In this document: positions 34,722 to 47,449 of the stretch, piece after piece
How the letters are laid out: each line of letters opens with the position of its first letter
How positions within the stretch are numbered: the first letter of the stretch is position 1
From: Phallus indusiatus
Lineage: Eukaryota > Basidiomycota > Agaricomycetes > Phallales > Phallaceae
DNA: 64,000 nucleotides
Direction: 5' to 3'
Assembly: GCA_027605045.1 (NCBI GenBank)
Contig: JAQFWX010000033.1
Location: 124,001-188,000, forward strand
Translations under genes and position numbers: made by a program
The notes under the pieces: generated by a model
Told to the model about the DNA's origin: nothing
Databases searched by the model: none
Seen by the model: the letters and a program-made list of their open reading frames with translations, nothing else

Positions 34722-35414
34722 TAGGGGTCGGCACCGTGCCCGTATAACCCGTATATACGGCATCCGTATTACGGCGCCGTATCCGTTACGAACGAGGGTG
34801 TCACTGATTCAACCGTATGCCGAAGAACGACTTTTGGTATACGGATACGGCCGTACCGTTTACGGCCGTATCGCCGTATATACGGGTTATACGGATTATT
34901 TGCCTGACATGCAGCAAATACTGATAGAACCCTAATATTTTTGGTTTAAATTGCATTTAAAACTTGTTTATTAAGTATGGACAGCAACTATATGCATAGT
35001 CTACTCTATTGGCACTGATTTACACAAATTTCCCAACTGGCTTCAGCTTCCGACGTCTTTGTGGCTTATGTCATTTATTTGACGCCCAATGTGACATGCG
35101 TGATATTTGGTTCCTTCAAGGCCTGAAGGCTTCAACTAGGCCGGGAAAATGGCGTAGACGAGCTCAAAATATCTCAAAATCACTTGAGAAATCTTAAAAT
35201 GTGTATATGTGCCGTTATCACTCAATATATTACATCTATTCGACTTTTAGCAAACCGTATGCCGTATACGCCGTAATACGGTGTATACGGTCTGTATACG
35301 TTCCGATGGAGCTCGGAGTTAGCTGTTATACGGCACGGATACGGTACGGCAATGTCCGTATTGGTGCCGTATTTTATACGGCCGTAGCCGTATACGGTAC
35401 GGTGCCGACCCCTA
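34722..35414. mobile_element. Non-autonomous hAT-type element, 693 bp
   Basis: The ends TAGGGGTCGGCACCGTGCC and, inward from the right, TAGGGGTCGGCACCGTACC form terminal inverted repeats. Subterminal CCGTATACGG arrays are like those in the element at 26042-27034, but the interior is different and shorter. The 8-bp target duplication is perfect. No transposase encoded. Confidence 0.9.
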
Positions 35415-35422
35415 ACCCTATC
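35415..35422. repeat. Target-site duplication, right copy (ACCCTATC)
   Basis: Exact copy of 34714-34721. Confidence 0.88.
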
Positions 35423-35825
35423 AAAACCTGGCAGCACACGTGCAGTATCACGTGCTTCGGAAGATTCCGAATCTACATTGTTTTCGTTCCGCGTCACTTT
35501 GCATGCACTCTGTTAAGTTCACTTGAGGTTTACAATCATTATCAGAAGAAGTGAGCTCTTATGATATTATTCATATTCACATGTAAACTCATTTTTTTTC
35601 CAAAGCATTGATAGTATTTTTGTTATAATCTTTTGAGGAGGTTTGTGGTTGCCCGTGAGTTTGAAGTTTGGAAGCAAAGATTTCGCCGATCGACGCGTTT
35701 CGGTAGTCGTAGGGGGAGGAAAGAATTGTTACCTGTTCAAAAAGAGCCGAGAGTGATAAAAGGGGATCTCTAAAGCTCTTCGTGGAAGCCACGCGTCATC
35801 GCGTCATCATTGAGCTCCGTGCGGA
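35423..35825. other. Upstream region of the LIM gene
   Basis: No coding feature. Presumably holds the promoter and leader of the gene starting at 35826; the hAT-type element sits about 410 bases upstream of that start. Confidence 0.35.
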
Positions 35826-38800
35826 ATGTTTCGCCGTCGTCCGCAATCATATCATTCTCATTCTCAATCTTCATCATCTTCATCCCTGGCATCCTCCGCG
35901 AACCCTTCTAGCCCGACAAAGTCGAAAGGCATCGCGAGTTCAAGTGCAAGTGCCCATGTAAGCATTGCATCTGGTCGAAGCGGTGTATCGAGCGGGAAAT
36001 CCTCGCCTACAAAACTGTCTTCCTCTCCAACTAAAATCTCACCTCTTTCTTCATCGCCAACCAAGGGTATTGTGCAGCAGCAGGGGCATTCCTACTCGTA
36101 CTCCTATTCTGGATCATACCCATCGCCAAGCAAGCCATCCACAGCTGCAGCAGGGTACCCTCAGAGCCATACGCATACGCAATCGCAACAGAACGCAGCT
36201 ACTTCAACGTATGGATCTAATCATGCGAGACAACAGCAGACTGGCGGGACCGGTCAATACCCTTATACTTCCTCACATCAAACACACCCACACGCCCAAG
36301 CGCACTCCTACTATCACTATGCCAGTCAAGCTTCGAATAATACCGCTCATCATTACCCCCAAACTTCATATCCGTCGTCATCGTCGTCATCGATGTACCC
36401 TCAATATCAGCAGCCGCATTACGCCGCCCAATCTCATCCCTATCCTCAACGATCCTACACCTTACCTCAAAATCAAAGTAATACCCAATCCTATTCATAC
36501 TCTTCTCAGCCGTCCCAACAAGTTCACGATCATCCACCATCTCTAAGGCCTAGGTCCGTAAGCCCCGGCCCGGCTGCTCAAAGGCCACTTTCGATGGGGT
36601 ATCAGTACCAGAACCAGATGTATTCTAATGCTCAATCATACAATGCAGGGCAGACTCGTGGTTCGCCCCCAAAACCGTATTCACAGCCTTTGTCCTCATC
36701 CGATCAATACTCAGCACAACAGACCCAGTCTCCATATCGTTCCGTGACGCCGCAACCACAGCAACCAGTTCGATCACAGACGCTACCCAGTTATGCAGGC
36801 AACTCAGCACCTTCGTCTAGTTCTGGGTATAGTTCAGTTTCTGGGTCTAGCCCTCAATCCAATTCAAGTTTCGGCACTAGTAGCTCACTTGGCTCTTATC
36901 CTTCGGCTCAAACTCAGGCTCCGCAATCTCAGCAACCCCCGCAACTCCCATCCCGTCCGGCCGCACAGGGATTATTTGGCCCTCCAACGCCTATACCTCC
37001 AGCCTCTCAACCTTCTTATCAGCCTCAATCGCAGATTCAAGGAGGTCAAACTCAAACGCCGCCTCAGCCACGAGCTCAAGAGCCATATTCGCGAGTTCAG
37101 GAGCAAATTCGGAAGTTCCAGCAAGCACAAGTGAGATTATTATTAAAAAAGAATTGAGTAGCTTTTTGACGTTTGTTTTTTTTCATATGCTGTGTAGGGT
37201 GGATACCATGCTCATTCCCAAAGCCAGCCTCAACTTCCGAGCCAATATGCACGGGTCCCGGCTCAAACACAGCAGCAGCATGTTCCTCGTGGGCCTTCTC
37301 CTCAGCCGCCCCAGTCGGGGCAATATCCGCCATCTCAGTTTGGGCGGCCGTATCAACATTCTCAAGCACATCAACATCAGCGCGGTCCATCTCCTCAGCC
37401 TCCTCATCACATGCATACTCATGCGCCTCAATATCCCTCGGTGACAAGTCACTCTCAAGCACCTCAGCACTCCAATTTAGGATATTCTCATTCCGTTTCA
37501 CGTACGCAGGGACACGAATTTATGGCACAGCAACAACAGCAACAGCAGCAGCAAGGAGGTTATTCACAACAACCGCAAACACATTATGGTGCTCAACCAC
37601 CTCAGCAGCCGCAACATAGCGGATATCCACAACAACAACAACAACAACCAGCCCGCCAATCTTCGTACCTCCCTTCCCAACAAAATCTGCATCTGCATCA
37701 GCCACAACCAGCTATACCTCCACAACCCCCGCCTTCCGTGTCTCCATCTCCCGCCCCTAACATTCCCGCACCCACATCTCATTCCGAGGGTGGTGGTGGC
37801 TCAAATGCAAATGGAAGCTACGGTTACCACGGTCAACCTCCTGCACCTCAGCAGTCTCACAGTCAGATGCAAGGGCATGGGTTTCGCGCTGTTTCGCCTG
37901 CTCTTCCGGCTTCTATCCAAGGTCATGCACAAGGACAGGGTTTTCGTTCTGTCTCGCCTTCACCCTCTGCTTCTGCTTCTGCGCCTGTTGCTGCTGTTTC
38001 GCAAGGACACGGATTTAGAACTGTTTCGCCTTCGCCTACGATGATGGGAGGAGGACACCTCGCACAACCTGGATCGTATCACGCACACTCAAATCCACAT
38101 ACACACACGCAATCTCATTCACCGTCTCCTTCTCCATCACCATCGCCTACTCCAGGATACGGATACGGACCTTCTGTGTCCCGCCCACATACCCCAATGC
38201 ATTCTGCTCCTCCAGTGATGCGCGCCCCTTCGAGAGGTCCTGACGGATCCGGATCAGGATCTGGATATGCATCACAGTCTAATTCAGGATTTGCACCTGC
38301 ACAACCTCATTCTCATTCTCATTCACATCCGGCTGCTCATCCGGGTGCTGCTCCTACGCCTGGTATCCCGCAACAGCAGTTTCATCCTCCTTTTCCGGCC
38401 AGAGAGTATCCGCCTTTTGGGAGAACGCCTCTTCCTGGACAAACGAGTCAGAGCAACGTGCAACAGCAGCAGCAGCAGCAACAGCACCAATATGGGTCTA
38501 GTGTTCCGGCAGCTTCAAGTCAGCCGCAATCGTCACTTCCTTCGGGTTCGTTTACTCAAAGTCAACAAGTGGCGGGTAATCCGAGTGTCAGTCCTAATAT
38601 GAGTCCTGGAACATTTTTAAACCCCTATGGTCAACCTCATGTTCATGTTCAGGGTCAGGGTCAGACGCAAACTCAAGCTCAAGCTCAGCCTGCTGTTAGT
38701 CCAGCACCGTCGCAAGTGCAGTTACCTGCATCCGGTAGTTCGGATACACCGTCTGCAAGTGGTACTGGTTCCCCTGGAAAGAGGCCTTTGCCTACACCAC

Positions 38801-41800
38801 CTGGGGGTGGTGCGGGTCGGGAAAGTCCTATTCGTAGACCTGATAACTTGAACCGGTCGCAGACGTTACCAGCGAATGTATCTCTTCCTCACCCTGGTTC
38901 TAGTTCTGCCGTCAGTGTCAATTCTTTGGGTAACGGTGTGTTCCCGTCGAGAGAAGAGATTCGAGATGTGGATGTTTCTAATGCTTATGTTGATGCGAAC
39001 ACGGAAGGCGTTTCTTCTTCCCCAACTCAAACTCAGGCTTCGTTGCAATTAGAGCAACGGTCAGCTTCACCCTCTCGCTCATCGCGTGTCCTTCCTTCTT
39101 CCCCTATTGTACCAACACCTGCACCCGGTACGCCTAAACTGGACGAGACAGTGCGTTTGATTAAAGAAGGCGGTCCATTTAAGCTGCCACCTCGGAGAGG
39201 CACAATTGCACTTGGAGGAGGAATAAGTTCTCTTATTGGCAAATTTGAGAATTCGAGTTCGAGCTCAAGCTCGAGAAACGGGGGCGATGGGGGTAGTATG
39301 AGATCCGGTACACCGAGTTCGATGCATTCAGTAGGTTCAAGTTTTACGACGAATTCTCGGCCGTCGTCCTCGACCCCTGCTGCTGTTCCACCTGTATCTT
39401 CTCCCTTGATTACTTCTGTTCCTTCCGGTCAGGATAATAACAGGACCGATATGATCAAAAGCCCAGCTTCAGTTGCAAAATCAATGCCACCGCCCTCGCC
39501 TTTAGTACAATCTACTCCCATGTCACCTGTGGAGACCCAACCTCCCGCGTCTCAGCCCAACATTCCTTCATCTCCTCAGCAACGTCAACAGCCAATCCCA
39601 GCGCACGTGCGCACATTTGGTGCACCTCCTTCTCCACCCCCCTCGCCGCATCATGATCAAAGCCAAAAACCGCCTTTTCATCCGCCTTCGCATGCACGTT
39701 CCGGTGCTGTATCTCCAGGATGGAGAAAACCTGTTCAGGCAAGTGCGGCAGAAAAAGAGGCGCTAGACCAAGAGAAGGAGAAAGAAAAGGGAAAGGAAAA
39801 GCAAAGGGCGATGACAGTAGCATTGGAAGATGATCCGCATGTTCTGAACATCGTTGGTGCTGTTGTAGATGCCGCAATGGGTGTAGCTGGTGCCGTTGAA
39901 GCTGCTGCGTCACCTTCAAATTCGTCTCGGTCGCCTAGCATCGCTGCGCCATCTATTTCGTTACCTTCACCCTCGATAGAACCTCTTTCCGTATCACCGG
40001 AAATGAAACCTGGCTCTGTAGCACCTTCACCTGCTTCTGCACATTCGCCTTTGCCTTCTGTGAGGACTGTGTCCCCTTCTTTGGCTGCCGTATCTCCCGG
40101 TGTTAAACCTGGATCGATTTCACCGATGACTTTGAAAGAAGATTTACCTGCTATTCCAATTCCCATTCATGGGTATGAAAGAAGTGAAGAGGATGTGGAT
40201 ACTGCTTCTATGGTTTCTTCATTACCGTCGCATTCTCCAGCCATTCCGTTTATTTCCATTCCACTTCAACAGCCTGTTTTGGCCAATTATGTTCATACGC
40301 AGGTAAGGAAATACACCCTCTTGTTTATGTGTGAAGGTAAACTATTTATAAAGGATATCCAAAAACCTGTTCAGCCACATCTGGAGAGTCAAGTTCAACC
40401 TCGACCCCCACCGTCGCCTAGAGCGGGTAGTCCTACCAAACCTACAGCACAAGCTCGCCCACAACCGCAACCGTCTCAAAACCAGGCTCATGCTCAAGCT
40501 CGAACACAAGCTCAGGCTCGCTCGCAATCTCCTACCAAGTCTACTTCTAGTGTCTCTAATGCTGCCCCGAAGACTTTCGCAGCTCCTGCGCAAAGTTCCA
40601 ATAATGGACAATCGATGACTTTTAGACTTGCGGCAATGTCGATTCCGGGAAGTGAGAAACAGCAGCAGCAGCAACAACAGCACCAGCACCAGCACCAGCG
40701 TCAAACCCAGTATCAACAACATCCACAACATTCACAGCATGTTACCACCCCCAATAACAAAAGTCATGCTACGAATGAATTTAGTCCGGTAAAGACTTCG
40801 CATCAGGTGCAGATGATTCAGCATAATCATCGAAGAATCGGAAGTCTTGAAGATTCTCCGCCTGTTTCTAAGATTCGTGGCGGTGTGGTTGGCAATGGTG
40901 GTTCACCTCATTCTCATTCTGGTCTACCCAGGAACCGGAACCAAGGGTTTCCTGCTGGAAACTCTGGTATGGCACCTATGCAGAGAGGCAGTACTGGTTT
41001 CCGGCCTGTTCAGAACCACAGTGCAGGTGCCATGCATCCTATCCCTGTTATCAATGTTCCTGGCGATGATGAAGACGACGAAGATGATGATGAAGACGAT
41101 GATGAAGATGACGACGAGGACGAGGACGACGATGAAGATGAAGACGGTGCTGGTTTACCGTCTATTACTGTTTCCCATGCGCCATCTATTACTGTCTCCA
41201 CTGCTCCGTCAATAACGTATACATCTGCGCCTACGATCAACGTTACATCTTCAGAAGATGCTTCAAGCGCACCTTCTATTGTCATCGAAGGTTTTGAAGA
41301 TGTACCCTCTGTGAAAGTTGAAGGTGTTCCGTCTATCATTATGGATGATTTGGCAGGGAATCTCAATCCCCAAAATCAAGCTGCTCATTCGCCTCAGCCG
41401 CAAGCCCGAGGGTTTAGAGCTATGGGTGTTAAAGGCGGATTGAAATGTTATGGATGTGGGAAAGGGATCGTTGGGCGTATTGTTAGTGCCATGGGCGGAC
41501 GGTGGCATCCAGAATGTTTTAGGTATGGCTGTTGATATAACTTTCTCGATGTGGTGGTTTGACTGAAGTATCTCTCTTATCAAAGGTGTAATGTTTGCGG
41601 AGAATATCTAGAACACATTAGTAGCTATGAGCACGACGGACAAGCCTTTTGTCACTTAGATTATCACGAGGTAACAGTTTGCTATCTTTGTCCAATATTC
41701 TCAAAGCTGATATCATTTTAATTTAGAAATTTGCCCCACAATGCTATCATTGTCGTACTCCAATCATCGACGAACAATTTATAACCTTAGACGATCCGGC

Positions 41801-42234
41801 GCTGGGCAAGCGGACTTATCACGAATTGCACTTTTTCTGCGCCGAGTGTGGTGATCCGTTCATTCCTCCATCGCGGAAAAACAAAGGCGCGGATGATAGT
41901 ATTCATCCATCTGAGATCGACGTGGGCTTTACTGTGTATCAAGGACATCCCTATTGTGAAGCATGCCATATTCGGCTACGGTATCCCAAGTGTAGGAAGT
42001 GTAAGAAGAGTGTACGCGATGGACAAGGTGTTGAAGCGCTTGGTGGAATTTGGTGCTTAGAGTGTTTTGTTTGCGTTGTGAGTTTTTCTGCTTTGCAACC
42101 CTTCTCCGTCTCCTGATTGTTTCGGTCGTATTTAGGGCTGCCTTCGACCTTTTGAAAACCCCTCGTTCTTCCAACGTGGCAATAAGCCATTTTGTGAATC
42201 TTGCTTTAGTCTTATTCTCAAGAACGAACTCTGA
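35826..42234 (+). CDS. Paxillin-like protein with three C-terminal LIM domains and a very long low-complexity N-terminus
   Basis: Six exons (35826-37130, 37198-40302, 40375-41522, 41586-41670, 41727-42077, 42136-42234) encode 2,030 residues. The first 1,800 are Ser/Pro/Gln/His-rich and presumably disordered, with polyQ runs, many SP sites and a 30-residue Asp/Glu tract coded at about 41065-41145. The LIM region begins at Cys1828: CYGCGKG...WHPECFRCNVC, then CYHC...HFFCAEC...YCEAC, then CRKC...WCLECFVCVGC...FCESC, giving three zinc-binding LIM modules. This matches fungal paxillin-like proteins (Pxl1 type), which act at the cell cortex and cytokinetic ring with Rho signalling and actin. The 72-base intron 2 is in frame and could be retained without a stop. 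Confidence 0.85.
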
Positions 42235-42646
42235 CATTTTAGTTATGAAACCTATCTATTCTTTACGGTGTTTTCCCTCGATGTAACAATCTTAGATAAC
42301 GACCATGATCATGATAATACTTCTTGCTTTGCTTCTTTTGCCAAAAGATCATTGCGTTTGTACATGAACGGCTCTTTTGAATTGATTCGTCGCGATAAAT
42401 GAGGAAAGGGAAAGAGGATAGTACGTGGTAGATGACAGCATAATACTAGACAGACGTGAACATGATCAAGGATCGATATGGAGATATTATTCAGCCAAAT
42501 AGCGCCAGGTGCGACAACAAATAAGATAGAAAGTAATGAAAAAAGAACTTGAATGAAGAAAGCCCATCCACACTCCCGCCATATCTTTACATATCGACCT
42601 TATTTTTCGACACCTGATAGATCAGATCAAGGTTTCGACATTGAAG
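42235..42646. other. Convergent 3' spacer
   Basis: 3' flanks of the LIM gene and of NAC-beta meet here. No coding feature seen. Confidence 0.35.
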
Positions 42647-43311
42647 CTAATTGAGCTCCTCTAATTTTCCCTTTGCGGTCGAATCTTCCACGTCAAAGTT
42701 CTCTACTAAGTCGGGGACATCGTCGTCGTCGTCAGCCTCCGGGGCAGCACTTCCTCCGCCCGCCGCGGCTCGTTGTTGACCTTGTTGGATGGCCTGGTAA
42801 CTCTCTGCTAACTTCCGCAGTGAAGCGAGGGAATCAGGTCCGAGCTGGTTTAAGATTCCTGGAACGAGCTCTGTCAGCTCTTTAACATGTCCTGTGCCAT
42901 AAATGGCGAGTGTGTTCGCGGACATAGTTGCGTGAACTGACGAGCGGAATGTTTAGGTATGTGAGGCGCGGGAGAGTTACTATTTGTGCTTACCTTTCGG
43001 GGCTGTGAAATGGAGAACGTTGCCATCCTCTTGGAACATGTTAACTTCCTCTACACCAGGGATCGGTTGTACATTCAACTTCTTCAAGGCACTCTGCAGC
43101 TTTTTGTCATCTTGGGCCGTCGAAGGCTTGGCTTTCCGGACAATCTTGCGTCGAACTGTTCCTTTTCCACCTGTAAATATAATACGATGTTAAGTCACGA
43201 AACAAAACCTCAGGGTCTCCCGCGCGCAAGAAATTTCATGGAGGACAGCGACGCACCGATCCGGAGGCTCGCTGCTTGAGCCTGTAATTTTGCGAGCTTA
43301 GCCGGGTCCAT
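42647..43311 (-). CDS. EGD1: Nascent polypeptide-associated complex subunit beta (BTF3/EGD1 type)
   Basis: Three minus-strand exons (43257-43311, 42994-43170, 42647-42936) encode 173 residues. The N-terminus [13 protein letters not shown] and ribosome-binding RRKIVRKAK are followed by the NAC domain ([53 protein letters not shown]) and an acidic tail ([14 protein letters not shown]). With the alpha subunit it forms the cytosolic, ribosome-bound complex that shields nascent chains. Compared with relatives, the VHA-T-M-SANT stretch is slightly unusual but in frame. It is head-to-head with the membrane-protein gene at 44082, and its 5' third is duplicated in inverted form at 935-1116. Confidence 0.93.
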
Positions 43312-44238
43312 GGTATACCAAAAGGTTTTTTTACAATTTTTGGAGGCTAGCTCGTCCGAAGATTGATTATCTTTTTTAAGGTGTCTCGTAATACGAAATC
43401 GTCGTCAGCGTCCAGGAAAGAGCGGAGTTTAAATCGCTGTATAACTGTATAGTCACCGTGTACTGACACTTTCTCTCTTTTCCTGCTGAATTGCGGGCAT
43501 TGTTCGTTTGGAAGGACCTGCTTTAGGGGATTGAAGATTTCTCTGGCACGATTACCATCATATCGGTGGCCTTTGGGCATATGAACTTTTGCTATAAACC
43601 GCACCTAGCCTCCAATAATCCTTAGCTTAAAGGTAATTTCTAATATTCTCAAGCTTATTTTCAATTTATAAAGACTTTAGAATAAATTATTATTATTATA
43701 TGATTTAAATTTTGTGCTTTGTATACGGATCGTAGAGGTCCAGACGTAAACACCGCCCTTTTTTGACGGAAAAAAATATTACAATCAAACTGTCTTCCTT
43801 CTGGCACCAACTACCTCGCAGCATGCGAAGACTCTGTGTCTCACTTCCCAACATCACATTTACATCTGTCTTTCTGACCAGCCTATCGAAAACCCACCGG
43901 TGACTATATCCCTAAATTATGACAGGCCCTTTTTTTGTTGCCATCAATATCATTGGCTTTCGAAAATCTCATCTATCAAGTCGAGAAGGCGTTTGGAATT
44001 ATTATCTACTCCGCTGCAAGACAATGAAACTTTCAGGTTTCCTCGCTAGCAATCTTGTCCTTCTGGTCCGCTTAGGCTACGATGTCTCGCCTGAGTATAG
44101 GAGGACGAATTACGATACTTGTTCTCGTTTGCGCAACGTTTGTCTTGCTATTAGCGATGGTGCTAACCATGTGCCTATCGGATCGAGTTCAGAGAAATGC
44201 AATCTTTTTAAACTTTTTCATCGTAACCACTATTAACG
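43129..44238. repeat. Right arm of the inverted segmental duplication (partner at 1-1116)
   Basis: Covers NAC-beta exon 1, intron 1 and part of exon 2, the shared upstream region and exon 1 of the membrane-protein gene. Reverse-complement match to the first 1.1 kb of the window. Confidence 0.9.
43312..44081. promoter_or_regulatory. Shared (bidirectional) upstream region of NAC-beta and membrane-protein gene A
   Basis: 770 bases separate the two divergent start codons. The stretch from about 43780 recurs before the second and third membrane-protein genes (about 45870 and 47980: TACATCTGTCTTTCTGACCA and CCATCAATATCATTGGCTTT-like blocks), so that half belongs to the tandem unit and may contain a first non-coding exon. 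Confidence 0.45.
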
Positions 44239-45401
44239 CGTGGTATATCATACATGTGTATGTCTCCGCCAGGTTCAAAATTCTATATCTCGATTTATGC
44301 AATTTCTTGTAGTCGTATAGCGGCATTATCACCCATAATTAATGTCCCAGAAACCCAGATACGGGTGCTGAATGTTCAAGAGCCTACCGTTCTTCTAATG
44401 TATACATCTATCTTTTTCACAAATTTTGCATTTCTAATTTGCAACAGGGCATCGGTCTCATTATTCAGCCTTGTGTTGCATGTCGCGACGGTAATGCGAA
44501 GTGTGTTCCGGCCAATGCCCACGAAACATCGTAAACGAATAGATGTTACAGTAAGTCCAGAGTATTTTCTCTTGGATATGGTATCGTCTGAACCAGTCAT
44601 AGCTGATTGTCATTCCCTATCTATCTGCCCCTATTGCGCTGGTGCGTTAGTACCTGCATTTTTATCATAACCGCACCACAGTTTCACACCTGCTTCAGCT
44701 CGAATTTTTTGTTACTTCTGAAAAGTTTGCTACTGCCATAAGCTATTTCACATTTGCTAACAGCATAATTGCAACTTTTGTCGATGGTCATTCTTTTTTT
44801 TCTTTTTTAAATATGTTTAACACGAATAACGAAATCTTTCTAGTCGCCCTTCTCGTTATGTTCAACAGATACCGTTCGAAGTTCAACCAGATAGAAGGTC
44901 ATGAACGCTCCGTTATCACGAATTCCATCTTAATACGCATGTCGTCTCTATGCGTGTATAGACTGCTAACAACCTTGTATGCCTTACTTTTCCCAGACAA
45001 TAAAGATGGTAATATCGTGTTCATTATTTTATTTAGGGCTGGTTTATTAGGCGGCATTGGGACGTCTTCTTTCTTTCAATATACGTCCAATGTATATTCC
45101 GTCTTTCTCGACCTTTGTGAGTCTAGCGCTACTTTCTATTTCTTGTTAGTACAGTTGCCGATTTTTGTTTACAGATCCTACGGCCATGGCACTGGCGTTC
45201 CTACAGAAAGCGAGTATTGGATTGTTGATGCTAAACCTTGTTATTTTAAATACTTATACTGCCGTCCCAGGACATTCTTTCCGTTTGGATCCCTTCCTTG
45301 TCATCGTCAGAGAAGGTGTCACCAGTTCGTTCATCCGCGTAGCTCCTAGTATACATAAATTCGATTTATACTATGAGATTCGGACTGAGGGTACCAAGTA
45401 G
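44082..45401 (+). CDS. Multi-span membrane protein A (tandem family, intact)
   Basis: Eight exons (44082-44257, 44313-44399, 44448-44550, 44603-44641, 44699-44976, 45037-45116, 45175-45213, 45271-45401) encode 310 residues with every junction in phase. Hydrophobic spans include ITILVLVCATFVLLLAMVL, FLNFFIVTTINAWYII, SVSLFSLVLHVATVM, LIVIPYLSAPIALV, AISYFTFANSIIATFV and VALLVMFNRY, about six or seven helices. It ends with an FRLDPFLV motif and a soluble tail. The arrangement resembles fungus-specific seven-helix membrane families; no ligand or pathway can be named. Intron positions are identical to those of copies B and C, which supports this model. Confidence 0.72.
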
Positions 45402-46144
45402 TTTTGTGCATAATCAGTGTGTTCTGTTTGGCTGATTAGCTAGTTCTGAGTCGTCAACTTGAAGTGATTAGTGAAGCCGCTGGAAAAGCTGGTGAAAGCA
45501 TTTATTGAGCTCACGAGAAAAGCTTAGACGCAAAAAGCACCTTCACTGCAGACTCTATTCCTTTGATAGACTCGAGATTACGAAGTTCAATGTATTTCTC
45601 TAGTTACTAACTTAGAACGGAATTTTTTTCCCGAACAACGGAACATTTAACATGAGCACAGCCGCGGAGTAAAAGTAACCTAGTTAGTGTACGCTCATTT
45701 GAATGGTTGAAGTCGGTGTTAATATCAGACTCCTAGCCAGTCGCTCTTTTGCGAGTTGTATATATATAAGATAAAAATAAATCATGAGTGTGAGTGGGTG
45801 CTTAGGGTGATATTCGAGGTCCGCCGTTTCCAACCTGAGGTCCAACTTGACTCAACGCAAGGGAGCACTCCAATCGAATTATCTTCCTTATCCCACCTAT
45901 TTTGCTTCATGTGAAAACTCGCTATATATCGCTTCCCACCATCACATGTACATCTGTCTTTCTGACCAGCCCGTCGAACAGTCACTACTAGGTAATTATA
46001 GCCGTCAACGTTATTGGCTTTCAGACATCTCATCTGTCAGTCGAGAAGGCATTTGGAAATAATATTTACTTTTATGCAACCATGCAAGATAGTGTTCTCA
46101 GGTTTTCCTCGTCAACTGTCTTGCCCTTAGGCTGGTCCGCTACG
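45402..46144. other. Spacer between tandem copies A and B
   Basis: The first part is unique sequence. From about 45880 it is the conserved leader block of the tandem unit. In copies B and C an in-frame ATG lies 63 bases upstream of the MS(R/P)L start; copy A lacks that frame. Confidence 0.4.
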
Positions 46145-47449
46145 ATGTCTCGCCTGTCAAGTGGAGGGCTGATTACGATACTTGTTCTCACTTGTGCAAC
46201 GTTTGTGTTACTACTGACAATGGTACTTACCATATGTCTGTCAGATCAAGTTCAACGAAATGTAGTTTTTCTGAACTTTTTGATTGTAACCACCATCACA
46301 GCATGGTATTTCGTACTTTAGTATGTCTCTGCTGGGTGAAAAGTTCTGTATATTGATTCCACATCTCCTTGTAGTTATATATCGATAGTGTCGCCCCGGA
46401 TAGAAGCTCAAGACCTAGTGCTGGCTGTTGAGCAACCTGCCGTTGTTCTAATGTGTGTATTTGCCCCTTTCCACGCATTTTCCATGTCTAACTCGCAATA
46501 GGATATCAGTCTCTTTATTCAGCCTTTTATTGCACGTCGCAGTGGTAACGCTAAATGTGTTCCGACCAATGTCCACAAAACATCGTAAACGAATAGAAGC
46601 TACCGTAAGCTGAATTTGATACTTAGATATCTTATCGCCTCTAATTAATCAATAGCTTGTTGTCATTCCTTATTTATCGGCCCCTCTTCCGCTAGTGCGT
46701 CAACGTCGGTATTTATCATAGTCATACAAAATTTCATCTTCTTCAGCTCGAATATTTCGTTACTTCTAAGACGTTTGCTGATGCCATAGGTTGCCTTACA
46801 ACAGTTACCAGCCTAATTGCTACAATTATTGATGGTTGTCATTTTTCTTCCCCTTCGATCCTAAGCACTAATAACAGAACGTTGGCAGTCGTTCTCCTGA
46901 CTGTGTTTAACAGATATCGTTTAAAGTTCAGCCAAACTCGGATAGAGGGCCTTGACCGCCCTGTTATCACGAATTCCATCTTGTTGCGCATGTCGTTTTT
47001 GTGCGTATATAGGCTGCTGACAACCCTGTATACCCTATTTTTCCCATGTGTCGTGATATCGTGTTCATTTTGTCTATGCAGTGCTGGTTCACTAGGCGAC
47101 AGCCACTTTGGCACGTCTTTGTTCTTCACGCGTGTGGCCACTGCGTATGACGTCCTTCACCCTCTTTGTGAGTCCGATTTTTTTTTTCTATTCTGTTAGT
47201 ACTGTCATAAATATTTGTTTACAGATCCCGCAATTATTGCACTGGTGTTCCTGCAGAAAGCGAGTATTTAAATTAAACTACTGATGTTGGTTCACTAATT
47301 CGATACTCAATAACTCTGCCATTTCAGGACATTCTTTCCGTTTGGATTCCTTTCTTATCGTCACCAGAGAATTTAAAGGCACCGATCGGTCCAAATGCTT
47401 AGCTTCTAGTTCACATAAACCCGTAGCATTTACTGTTTGGCAAGGCTAA
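46145..47449 (+). CDS. Multi-span membrane protein B (tandem family, intact)
   Basis: Eight exons (46145-46320, 46375-46452, 46502-46604, 46656-46694, 46747-47027, 47082-47167, 47225-47263, 47328-47449) encode 307 residues. It has the same intron positions and helices as copy A: LITILVLTCATFVLLLTMVL, FLNFLIVTTITAWYF, LVVIPYLSAPLPL and others. The conserved blocks FRPMSTKHRKRIEAT and ITNSILLRMSFLCVYRLLTTL are present, and the C-terminal FRLDSFLI is followed by a different tail. No stop or frameshift. An upstream in-frame ATG at 46082 would add 21 residues, but that extension is not open in copy A. Confidence 0.72.

Noticed and set aside
39735..40166. Long minus-strand frames within the LIM gene
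   Set aside because: They are mirror images of the biased Ser/Pro/Gln codons; no splice structure or domain.
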